The translations under genes were made by a program, and so were the position numbers. This document shows, one piece after another, positions 28,816 through 36,379 of a DNA stretch of 59,443 nucleotides. Source of the stretch: Bernardetiaceae bacterium (GTDB lineage Bacteria > Bacteroidota > Bacteroidia > Cytophagales > Bernardetiaceae); assembly GCA_020832465.1 (NCBI GenBank), contig JAFIER010000059.1:1-59443 (forward strand), in the 5' to 3' direction. Position 1 is the first letter of the stretch, and the number at the start of each line of letters is the position of its first letter. A model generated the notes under the pieces. The model was not told the origin of the DNA and did not search any database. It was given only the letters and a program-made list of their open reading frames with translations.

Positions 28816-30498
28816 CTATTTTTTGCGTTGGATATAAGTAGCAAAATCTTCTGCTTTCATTGTGTTGAGGATATGCTCGGGTTTTGCGCCACCCTTTCTA
28901 GCGATACCTACACCGTATTGTACATCATTTATTCCTTCTATACTGTGGGCATCGGGGCATATAGCAATTTTAACACCCTTTTCAATAGCAAAATGCACCC
29001 ATCTCCAGTCCAAATCTAAGCGATAGGGATTTGCATTGATTTCAATTGCGACCTCGTATTCTGCACAAGCCTCAATAATCTGTTCAAAATCTAAGGGATA
29101 GCCCTCACGTCTTAAAAGAAGTCGTCCTGTAGGGTGTCCGAGTATGGTAGTCAAAGGATTTTGAATGGCTTTGAGCATGCGCTGTGTGGCTTTTTGAATA
29201 TCCATCGAGAGGCTCGAGTGGATAGAAGCGATAACAAAATCAAAACTTGCTAAGGTATCGGGGTCGTAATCTAAATCTCCGTTGGCTAAAATATCGGCTT
29301 CTATGCCTTTGAAGATTTTAAAATCAGGATTTTTTTGATTTAAATCTTCAATTTCTTTGTGTTGCTTGCGCACTGCTGCTACATTAAGCCCGTTGGCATA
29401 AAAAGCCGCTACGGAGTGGTCGGTGAGTCCGAGATAGGTATAACCTTTTTCTTGACAAGCTTTTGCCATATCCACAATGCTGGCCTGCCCGTCACTATAT
29501 GTAGAGTGTGCGTGCAACAGTCCTTTGATGTCTTTTTTTTGAATAAGTGCTTGTTCATCAATGGATTTATCAAACTCAAAAAGTCCTTCACGGCATTCTG
29601 GGGCTAAATAAGGGAGTTTTATTTTTTGATAAAAATCAGCCTCGCTTTCAGGTTTAGTATTTTTTATTGCGGTGCGCACGCTTGGGAATCCCTCTATGGG
29701 GCGCGTGAGATGCGCTTCGGAAGCGGTATATAAAAGTAGTGCTTGGGCGTATTGTTTGCTATTCATAAGGTGCAACTCAAGCGGAATTTGCTCTTCGCCA
29801 TAAGTACCACGCCAAACAAAAACACCAGAATTTTTTTTATCATAAATAAAAAGTTCATTTTCAGACAAGCATTCACGCAGTTTTTGGCGGCTTTGAGTAA
29901 TGGCGATGATCGTAATATTTTCGATGACTGGTAGCGCACGTCTAAGCTCTCCTGTGAGACTTATTTGCTCTGCACTTGCTTCTTTCTCGAGGTATTGTAT
30001 AATTTCTTCTGCCCATTGTAATGCTTTTGGGAATAGCCATTTCCCACTTTGCTCTTCTTTAAAATCAAGTGCTTGCAAGATTTTTTCTTGTGTTTTTTGT
30101 CCGAATCCTTTAAGTTTGGCTACACTTCCCTGCTCGCAGGCTTTGCGCAAACTCTCAATGCTATCTATATGCAGATTTTGCCAAAGGTCTCTGACTTTCT
30201 TTGTACCTAAGCCTTTGATATCGAGCATATCTACGACACCTATAGGAGTTTGGGCACGCATCTCTTCGAGCTCTTCGAACGTACCTTTTTGAATAAGGTC
30301 TTCCGCAATTTCTATCATACGTGCGGAGAGGGTTAGCTTTTTGCGCGCCGTACTTTCAGCCTGAGCGAGTTCGAAATCAGCACTATTGATGCGCATAGCG
30401 GCATTTTCATAAGCACGTGCTTTGTGTGGGTTGCCGCCGTGCAACTCTATAAGGGCTGCCATAAGGCGTAGGGCACGGGTTATAGCTTTATTGGTCAT
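28816..30498 (-). CDS. PolX-family protein: degenerate polymerase domain with intact PHP nuclease
   Basis: 560 residues from the ATG at 30498; a TTG at 30552 would add 18 unconserved residues. Order: helical 8-kDa-like domain with two helix-hairpin-helix segments (DIKGLGTKKV, KLKGFGQKTQEKIL), a Pol beta-type nucleotidyltransferase domain, then a PHP domain. In the polymerase motif G-S-x-R-R-x6-D-x-D, this protein reads GELRRALPVIENIT: Ser becomes Glu and the two metal Asp become Asn194 and Thr196. The third Asp (normally in V-D-L-R) is Glu241 (PLELHL). The PHP motifs HAHSTYSDG, LTDHS, GIEADIL, ASIHSS, GHPTG, EINANPYRLDLD and PDAH are complete. The protein is probably a metal-dependent 3'-5' exonuclease or phosphatase acting in DNA repair, not a polymerase. 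Confidence 0.9.
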   Translation of the reverse strand: MTNKAITRALRLMAALIELHGGNPHKARAYENAAMRINSADFELAQAESTARKKLTLSARMIEIAEDLIQKGTFEELEEMRAQTPIGVVDMLDIKGLGTKKVRDLWQNLHIDSIESLRKACEQGSVAKLKGFGQKTQEKILQALDFKEEQSGKWLFPKALQWAEEIIQYLEKEASAEQISLTGELRRALPVIENITIIAITQSRQKLRECLSENELFIYDKKNSGVFVWRGTYGEEQIPLELHLMNSKQYAQALLLYTASEAHLTRPIEGFPSVRTAIKNTKPESEADFYQKIKLPYLAPECREGLFEFDKSIDEQALIQKKDIKGLLHAHSTYSDGQASIVDMAKACQEKGYTYLGLTDHSVAAFYANGLNVAAVRKQHKEIEDLNQKNPDFKIFKGIEADILANGDLDYDPDTLASFDFVIASIHSSLSMDIQKATQRMLKAIQNPLTTILGHPTGRLLLRREGYPLDFEQIIEACAEYEVAIEINANPYRLDLDWRWVHFAIEKGVKIAICPDAHSIEGINDVQYGVGIARKGGAKPEHILNTMKAEDFATYIQRKK

Positions 30499-30586
30499 GG
30501 GTCTGTTTGTTTTTTGATTGAAGCAAAGTTCGCATTTATTTATATTGCTCAAAGCAATAGCGTGCTATGCGAAAATTAAGAATTTT

Positions 30587-31546
30587 CTATTTTGATTTAT
30601 CTATCAATGTATCATCTTTGACAAGCTCGTCATAGGTAAGAAAAGTATCAAAACCTTTATCAGCAAAATATTTCTGGGTCTCGGCTTGGCTTTTATCGCT
30701 TGTCGCTAAAATAAAATCGCCGCCCCACGCCCCTAATGATTTGACTTCGCCCCAATAGTCTTGAAAAAACTTATTTTTAATGCGCTCGAGGTTTAGATTT
30801 TTAGCAATAATTTGCTCGTGCTCAGCGATAAGTTGTTCAAACTCTTTTAACGTTTTGACGGCTAACATAGACTGCGTAATTTTAGTCAGCCGATTCACAA
30901 GGTCTTTGTTTTTAGTATTTTCTTTTTTGAATTTTTTGTAATACTCAATGCCATCAGCAGAGGATTGCTTTTTGCCCGAGTAGATAAAATAAAGTTGGGA
31001 TTTAAACGGGGGGTTAAAATCTATAGGAATAAACTCTGGGGCGCCCTCTTTGATGCACTTATACAAAATCGGACCCTTAGACTCGGCACAGGCTATATCA
31101 TATCCAGACCCGCCCATAGTACCAAAAAGCAAGGCAAAAGCATCTATACCCGCCCATTTGGCTACATTATAAATTAATGTTGAGCTAGTGCCTAAGCCCC
31201 AAAGGCGTGGAAATTCTAAATAAGTCTCGACAAGTACGTACTCCTTGCCTACCAAAAAATTAGAAGCCAATTTGCGTGCTGCTTGCAAAATTTTCTGTAA
31301 TACCAATGATTTTTGAGAGACGTAACCCTCTAAGGCTTCAAAAGTTTCGATATCAAAGCGAGCTTCAAACCAAATCTCACCATTGCTATCATAACTTTTC
31401 CAATGAAGCACTTTGTGCTCCGAAGGCGCATAACTTACGTGTAAAAGCTGCCCACGGTTCGTAGGCAATGCTAATGCAAGCGCACCGTCTAGAACATAGT
31501 ACTCGCTGCTCAATAGCAGTTTTCCGTTACTGTGATAATGTGTCAT
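30587..31546 (-). CDS. GYDIA family GHMP kinase
   Basis: 319-residue GHMP-superfamily small-molecule kinase. It has the N-terminal GKLLLSSEYYVLDGALALAL, the ATP loop PRLWGLGTSSTLIYN and the name-giving GGSGYDIACAES motif; the C-terminal motif LGAWGGDFILAT completes the fold. The GYDIA group is typical of Bacteroidota and is thought to phosphorylate a mevalonate-pathway intermediate. Its position beside HMG-CoA reductase and Fni supports that, but the exact substrate cannot be read here. It follows PolX on the same strand, with 88 bp between them. Confidence 0.88.
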   Translation of the reverse strand: MTHYHSNGKLLLSSEYYVLDGALALALPTNRGQLLHVSYAPSEHKVLHWKSYDSNGEIWFEARFDIETFEALEGYVSQKSLVLQKILQAARKLASNFLVGKEYVLVETYLEFPRLWGLGTSSTLIYNVAKWAGIDAFALLFGTMGGSGYDIACAESKGPILYKCIKEGAPEFIPIDFNPPFKSQLYFIYSGKKQSSADGIEYYKKFKKENTKNKDLVNRLTKITQSMLAVKTLKEFEQLIAEHEQIIAKNLNLERIKNKFFQDYWGEVKSLGAWGGDFILATSDKSQAETQKYFADKGFDTFLTYDELVKDDTLIDKSK

Positions 31547-31822
31547 GTGATTTTAAATATTCCAAAAACAAAAAACACTTGCAAAAAACTAAAAATGACA
31601 CTTGCTTAAAGTATTGTTATTGCCACACCCAAATTTCTTTGGTAGGTGATTGAGGTATAGCTCAAACACACCTATTTTGATATAGCACATCAGCATTTTT
31701 TGCAAGTTGCAAATTTAAGCATTGTTACTGACTTATAAACAATTATAAGGCCTTTGTTTCCTGAATAAAGTTGTTCAAAGTTTAAAAAATAGCATAACAA
31801 GATGATTACCTTTGAGGTGAAG
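31547..31822. other. AT-rich spacer between HMG-CoA reductase and GHMP kinase genes
   Basis: Together with the repeat at 31823 this is a 361-bp gap between two minus-strand genes. It holds AT-rich sequence with no ORF; nothing recognisable apart from the repeat. It must contain the promoter of the GHMP kinase gene unless that gene is read through from hmgA. Confidence 0.35.
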
Positions 31823-31886
31823 GGGCGCAATATAACTTTGTTAAATTAGCTCAGAAATAACATTTCTCAAAGAAATGTTATTTCTG
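31823..31886. repeat. Core hairpin with a GGGGCGCAATATAACTTTG left flank
   Basis: Perfect 16-bp stem CAGAAATAACATTTCT (31852-31867) / AGAAATGTTATTTCTG (31871-31886) with a CAA loop, just downstream of the HMG-CoA reductase stop codon on its own strand. The left flank GGGGCGCAATATAACTTTG, then TTAAATTAGCTC, matches the end of the 22216 element. TATAACTTT occurs on both sides (31831-31839 and 31901-31909), which may be a 9-bp duplication or chance. Confidence 0.65.
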
Positions 31887-31907
31887 GCTTGGGTTTGCCC
31901 TATAACT

Positions 31908-33242
31908 TTACTTTTTATACTGTATTTGGTCAGCACGCAATTTCTCAAGAAGTTCGCGTACGGCTGTAAATGAGACTACTTCGGTCTTGAAATGCTCAAC
32001 AGCTTGGGCTACTTCTTTTTCAGTGGCTTCGAAGTTGCGTAAAATATTGAGCAGGTGCATTTTCATGTGCCCTTTTTGAATGCCCGTAGTTACTAAGGAC
32101 TTTACAGCACCAAAATTTTGCGCCAAGCCCGTAACGGCAATAATTTGCATAAGCTCCTCGGCATTAGGATTTCCTAAAATTTCTAAGGAACGTTTGGCTA
32201 AGGGGTGAAGGGCTGTAAGTCCACCTACAGTGCCTACGGCAATTGGAATATCGAGCCAAAACTTAAACTTACCCCCTTCAAGGCTACAATCGCTGAGGCT
32301 ACGGTATTGCCCACTGCGAGAGGCGTAGGTATGTCCGCAGGCCTCAACGGCTCTAAAATCATTACCCGTAGCGAGCACAACGGCATCGATACCATTAAAA
32401 ATGCCTTTGTTATGCGTTGTGGCGCGATAGACATCGTTTTTAGCAATTTCTATAGCACGGCTAAATTTAAAAGCAAAGGTCGGTGCATCTAAATCTTCTA
32501 CCATACCTAAATCTTCTATGGGGCACTCTACCCACGCACGCACAAGGCATTCAGGTGTATAGTTGGAAAGAATGCACATAATAATCGTGGCATCTTTTTC
32601 TTCACCGACGAACATATCTTTTTCCATGAGCCAATTTTGTAGGCTTTTGGCGAAAGTCTCTAAGCAAGAGTTGATAAAGTTTGCACCCATAGAGTCGCAG
32701 GTATCAAAAGTAGCTTTGAGTTGGTAGTAATCAGGTTCTAAATCACGCTTATCAACAAGTTCGATATCGAGAATGCCACCGCCTCTTTCTCTCATATTTT
32801 TGGTAATGCTTGCCGTATCATCGAGCATACGCTCTTTAAGCTCATCAAAAACGCAATAAAGTTTATTAAAATCGCCTTTCCACAAGAAGTGTACCTGTCC
32901 GATTTTTTTAGTAGCAATGATTTTAGCTTTAAAACCGCCCTTATCTTGCCAAAATTTGGCTGCTTTAGAGGCTGCTGCTACAACTGAGCTCTCTTCAATA
33001 ACCATGGGAACGGCATATCTTTTGTCATTGATCATGACGTTGGGGGCAAGACCATAAGGCATATAATAGTTGCTAATGGTATTTTCACTAAACTCATCAA
33101 AGAGTTTTTGAGTGCTTTCGTCTTGATGCCAAAATTTTTTAAAATCGGCAATAAAATTTTCTGGAGTTTCGGATACGGCTTGCGCTATCCATTCTAATTT
33201 TTTTGCCTTTGGCATTTTCGAAAATCCTGATATGCTTTGCAT
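31908..33242 (-). CDS. Hydroxymethylglutaryl-CoA reductase, class II
   Basis: 444 residues from the ATG at 33242 (MQSISGFSKMPKAKKLEWIA, the usual family start); a TTG at 33305 overlapping the fni stop is an alternative. Catalytic residues: Glu in VIEESSVVAAASKAAKFW, the DSMGANFINSC segment, Lys in THNKGIFNG, Asp in ATGNDFRAVEA, and His in GIQKGHMKMHLLN. Class II enzymes are the form found in most bacteria with a mevalonate route and may run in either direction; the neighbouring fni and GHMP kinase point to mevalonate synthesis. The gene follows fni with a short gap, so the two are probably cotranscribed. Confidence 0.95.
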   Translation of the reverse strand: MQSISGFSKMPKAKKLEWIAQAVSETPENFIADFKKFWHQDESTQKLFDEFSENTISNYYMPYGLAPNVMINDKRYAVPMVIEESSVVAAASKAAKFWQDKGGFKAKIIATKKIGQVHFLWKGDFNKLYCVFDELKERMLDDTASITKNMRERGGGILDIELVDKRDLEPDYYQLKATFDTCDSMGANFINSCLETFAKSLQNWLMEKDMFVGEEKDATIIMCILSNYTPECLVRAWVECPIEDLGMVEDLDAPTFAFKFSRAIEIAKNDVYRATTHNKGIFNGIDAVVLATGNDFRAVEACGHTYASRSGQYRSLSDCSLEGGKFKFWLDIPIAVGTVGGLTALHPLAKRSLEILGNPNAEELMQIIAVTGLAQNFGAVKSLVTTGIQKGHMKMHLLNILRNFEATEKEVAQAVEHFKTEVVSFTAVRELLEKLRADQIQYKK

Positions 33243-33301
33243 AATATATTGAAGTTGATTATGAATAAACTTTTGTATAATTTTGATAGTTAGCCTAAGG
33301 C

Positions 33302-34336
33302 TCAACGTACTTTTAGAAAAGCCTTAGCTACGGAGAAGCCCTCAATTTGCGCTTCTATATAGGCTTGCAAATTTTCATAGGAGGCTTGTGCGTGGCGTAA
33401 AAAAGCAGAGGCTTGTCCATAAATAGCGGGTAGCTTACTTTTTTGTGTCAGATAATAGCCGTCTAAAAAGTCTTTCACTCCACCGGATATAATAAGCTGC
33501 CGGCATGCAGTGCGCTCGCCTAAATCTTCTATAATTTGATTGCTCATGTGCATCATTTCATCGGCATTATGCCCTATGCAAGCCAATCCTTTAAAATTTT
33601 CTTGCACTTCGGGGCGGCTGCGTAGTAGCTCGAGTAAGGCAAAATTAGTCCCCCCAGAGGCTGCAAAATCTAAGGCTTCAAGTGGCATTTCTAAGAGTGC
33701 TTTAAGGCTTTCATAGCCCATTCCTTGCCCTACTTCTTTGACAATAATAGGCAAATCTGGCAGTAGTTCGAGGGCTTTGCTTATCGTAATGATAGGTGCT
33801 TCTGCGAAGCGGTCGCCTTCGGGCTGTAACCATTCTTGCATCGGATTGACGTGAATGATAAGCCCAGTGGCTTGCAATTTATCTATAAGACGTTGAATCT
33901 TAGCAATTTGATTTTGAGCAATTAACTCTGCAACTTGTGCTATACCTAAGTTGGCATAAAGTGGCTCAAGTGGCATGAGATGTCTGACATTAAAATCTTC
34001 AAAATAAGTATCGTCATCGAGTAGCATGCGGCAGGAGCCTAAGCCCATTCCCATGCCATACTCACCGCAGGCTTTTGCCAAATTGTGATTAATCGTGCGC
34101 GCCATAGCCGTACCGCCTGTCATGCTAGAGACCCAAATCGGTACTTTCATTTTAGCATTGAGAAAATCAAATGCTTGAGTTATTGTATGCTTTGGGTGCC
34201 CTGAGAGCAAAGGTTCGTACATAAAACGCTTATCGAGCTGCTCGGAAGGGAGTTGCGAACGAAAAGCAAGTTCTATATGGTCTTTTTTGCGCATACTGCT
34301 ATTTTCGTCCTCTTTGGGCATTGATGTTTTAGACAT
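33302..34336 (-). CDS. fni: Type 2 isopentenyl-diphosphate delta-isomerase
   Basis: 344 residues from the ATG at 34336; the frame extends to a TTG at 34372. FMN- and NAD(P)H-dependent enzyme interconverting IPP and DMAPP. Motifs: MRKKDHIELAF at the N-terminus, VPIWVSSMTGGTAMA, GMGMGLGSCRMLLDD, VNPMQEWLQPEGD, VKEVGQGMG, DFAASGGTNFA, and IISGGVKDFLDG near the end. Length and order are normal. It is the first gene of the fni-HMG-CoA reductase pair on the minus strand. Confidence 0.96.
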   Translation of the reverse strand: MSKTSMPKEDENSSMRKKDHIELAFRSQLPSEQLDKRFMYEPLLSGHPKHTITQAFDFLNAKMKVPIWVSSMTGGTAMARTINHNLAKACGEYGMGMGLGSCRMLLDDDTYFEDFNVRHLMPLEPLYANLGIAQVAELIAQNQIAKIQRLIDKLQATGLIIHVNPMQEWLQPEGDRFAEAPIITISKALELLPDLPIIVKEVGQGMGYESLKALLEMPLEALDFAASGGTNFALLELLRSRPEVQENFKGLACIGHNADEMMHMSNQIIEDLGERTACRQLIISGGVKDFLDGYYLTQKSKLPAIYGQASAFLRHAQASYENLQAYIEAQIEGFSVAKAFLKVR

Positions 34337-34558
34337 AGCAGTAGGATTAGGAGCTTTTAAAGGGGTACTCAAATGATTAGAATTTGAATAAAAAAATAAT
34401 AAACTATCGGTTTTTGTGGCTAAATTTGCCTATTACCTTGCTTAAAAGTGAGCAAACTGCAATTAAACTAAAGCAAAATAATCTAAACCTTACTTAAAAA
34501 ACGAGTGTAATTTTTTTTTGTTCACAAAAAGGCTATTAAAAACTCGAGCTTTTTGATT

Positions 34559-35467
34559 TTAGGCGTTAAAAGTTTTACCCTCTTCGGCTAAAAAAGTATT
34601 GGGAAAGACTCGTTTTGCTTCTTCTAATAAGGGGTTGAGGTTGGCATAGCGGGCAGAAAAATGCCCTATGAGTAGTTTTTCTACCGCTGCTTGCTTTGCA
34701 ATACTGGCTGCTTGCCTTGCTGTGCTATGAAATGTTTGCGAAGCGCGCAGTCGCTGTGCCTCTGTAAAGGTTGCTTCGTGGTATAGCGTATGGGCTTCGG
34801 AGACGAAAGGCACGATACGCTCGTCGTAAATTGTATCGGAGCAGTAAGCATATATACGCGGTTTATCGGGTGCTTTTGTCCATTCTGTATTCAATATAAG
34901 TTTATCTTGGTAATAAATATTTTCACCATTTTTGAGTGCAATGCGTTTTTCTACGCTCAAGTCTGTGGGAATTTTATGTTTGATAAGTTTACGGTTTTTA
35001 GGATTCTGCGCAAACCTAAAAGCGGCACAAGGAACTCGATGACTTAGCGGTGAAGTATGTACGCTAATAGTTTCATCGCGGTGCAAAAGTGCTGTTTTTT
35101 GTGTATTTGTAGGGATAAAATGCAGTGGATAGCCGAGTTTGGTACTGGCTTGCTTGAGTTGTAAAGTCAGGATTTCAGCCAATCCGATAGGTGCGTAGAG
35201 GTATAGTGGTTCTACTCTTCGCTGGAAATTCATGGTAAAAAGCAAGGGGGCAAGCCCAAAGTAGTGGTCGCCATGTAAATGGCTAATAAAAATAGCTTTG
35301 AGCTTTGTATAGCGCAATTTAGCATGTATAAGCCGCGAGAGTGTGCCTTCGCCACAATCTATGAGATAAAAATGATTATCTATATTGAGCCATTGTGCAC
35401 TAGGGCTCCGCCCATAAGCAGGTCTGGCAGAATTTGAGCCTATGATCGTAATGGAAAACTTTGACAC
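34559..35467 (-). CDS. rnz: Ribonuclease Z
   Basis: 302 residues. Metallo-beta-lactamase nuclease that cuts tRNA precursors 3' of the discriminator base. Motifs: ITIIGSNSARPAYGRSPSAQ at the N-terminus, FISHLHGDHYFGLAPLLFTM (main zinc ligands), YCSDTIYDE, LYHEATF, HSTARQAASIAKQA and LIGHFSARYANLN. All are in the expected order for the short-form bacterial RNase Z. The start is GTG (codon at 35465-35467). Confidence 0.95.
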   Translation of the reverse strand: MSKFSITIIGSNSARPAYGRSPSAQWLNIDNHFYLIDCGEGTLSRLIHAKLRYTKLKAIFISHLHGDHYFGLAPLLFTMNFQRRVEPLYLYAPIGLAEILTLQLKQASTKLGYPLHFIPTNTQKTALLHRDETISVHTSPLSHRVPCAAFRFAQNPKNRKLIKHKIPTDLSVEKRIALKNGENIYYQDKLILNTEWTKAPDKPRIYAYCSDTIYDERIVPFVSEAHTLYHEATFTEAQRLRASQTFHSTARQAASIAKQAAVEKLLIGHFSARYANLNPLLEEAKRVFPNTFLAEEGKTFNA

Positions 35468-35523
35468 ATCAAAATGAGTATAAGTAATTAGGGAGCAAAA
35501 AGTAATGTTTAACCGTTTTATTT

Positions 35524-35663
35524 AGGGTGTGTGTAAAAGATACATTCGTTTGTATGGCTACCGTACATTTTCAAAAAATTACAGTAAAAATATTACCTTT
35601 AAGAGATATTATTTGGGGGCTAGCCTAACAAAACTTAGGTTTTTATTTTTTTACACACGCCCT
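35524..35663. repeat. AGGGTGTGTGTAAAA-ended inverted-repeat element
   Basis: 140 bp bounded by AGGGTGTGTGTAAAA (35524-35538) and the near-exact reverse complement TTTTTTTACACACGCCCT (35646-35663), 14 of 15 positions matching. The inside is AT-rich and has no ORF or core hairpin. Clean target duplications are not visible. It is probably a MITE or the remains of an insertion sequence. It lies between the STAS gene's 3' end and the start of rnz, and so may carry the rnz promoter. Confidence 0.65.
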
Positions 35664-35676
35664 AATTGTTATTTTT

Positions 35677-36051
35677 TTACTTTTCACCTTTGATTTCACG
35701 TTCTAAATCAGCCATAAATACGGCATCTACAGATTCCTCAAGGGTGGGCAGCAGGTTGAGCACACTATCGAGTTTGGATATTTGTAGCAACTTAAGTACG
35801 TGTTCTGACGTATTACAAAGCACAAATGTGCCACCGCTTTTGTCTGCTAATCCTTTAGCAATTAAAATAGATCTTAGGCCTGAAGAATCTACGTAGCGTA
35901 CTTCACTCAAATCTAAAATAAGATTGACCGTACCTGCCTGATAGATAGTAAAAAATTCGGCTTTCAAATCAGGCGCAATAGCCGAATCTAACTTTTCCTC
36001 TTTTAGTAGAAAATGCGTGTATTTTTCTTTTTTTTCTATGCTATATTTCAT
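35677..36051 (-). CDS. STAS-domain anti-anti-sigma factor-like protein
   Basis: 124-residue single STAS domain like SpoIIAA/RsbV. The strand LILDLSEVRYVDSSGLRSIL contains the phosphorylatable Ser57 in DSSGL. Such proteins bind serine-kinase anti-sigma factors or sit in partner-switching circuits controlled by PP2C phosphatases. No kinase, phosphatase or sigma factor is nearby. The gene is preceded by a long AT-rich gap shared with divergent topA. Confidence 0.88.
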   Translation of the reverse strand: MKYSIEKKEKYTHFLLKEEKLDSAIAPDLKAEFFTIYQAGTVNLILDLSEVRYVDSSGLRSILIAKGLADKSGGTFVLCNTSEHVLKLLQISKLDSVLNLLPTLEESVDAVFMADLEREIKGEK

Positions 36052-36379
36052 AAAAATATTGTTTTTGTTTGATTACAATGAGCAATATAGGAAAAAAATC
36101 AATCAAAATAAAAAATGTAAAAAAATAGCTTTATCTTACCAAATAGATAAAACGCAAATTTGTTTGTCATAAATGCGTATTTTAAAGCCTTTATATCTTG
36201 TTTAAGATAGACTTTGCAGAAATTTAAGCACAAAAAACGAAATAATTTCAAACAAAAAAAAAGTTTTTTTCTTTGAAAAATAAGAGAAATCATCATATTG
36301 CATCAAAATTTGCATACAAGGGATAGAAAATGCTATTTTTTTGTTTTCTTTGTAGTTCTTATAAAAATCAAAAGTAATT
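36052..36379. other. AT-rich divergent region between STAS gene and topA
   Basis: 328 bp, strongly AT-rich. On the plus strand TTTG (36309-36312) and TATTTTTT (36334-36341; consensus TAnnTTTG, last base off) are 21 bp apart and could be the topA promoter, with a leader of about 35 nt. No ORF or repeat seen. Confidence 0.35.

Noticed and set aside
28816-30498. Active DNA polymerase X
   Set aside because: The catalytic Asp residues of the polymerase domain are replaced, so only the PHP nuclease activity is supported by sequence.
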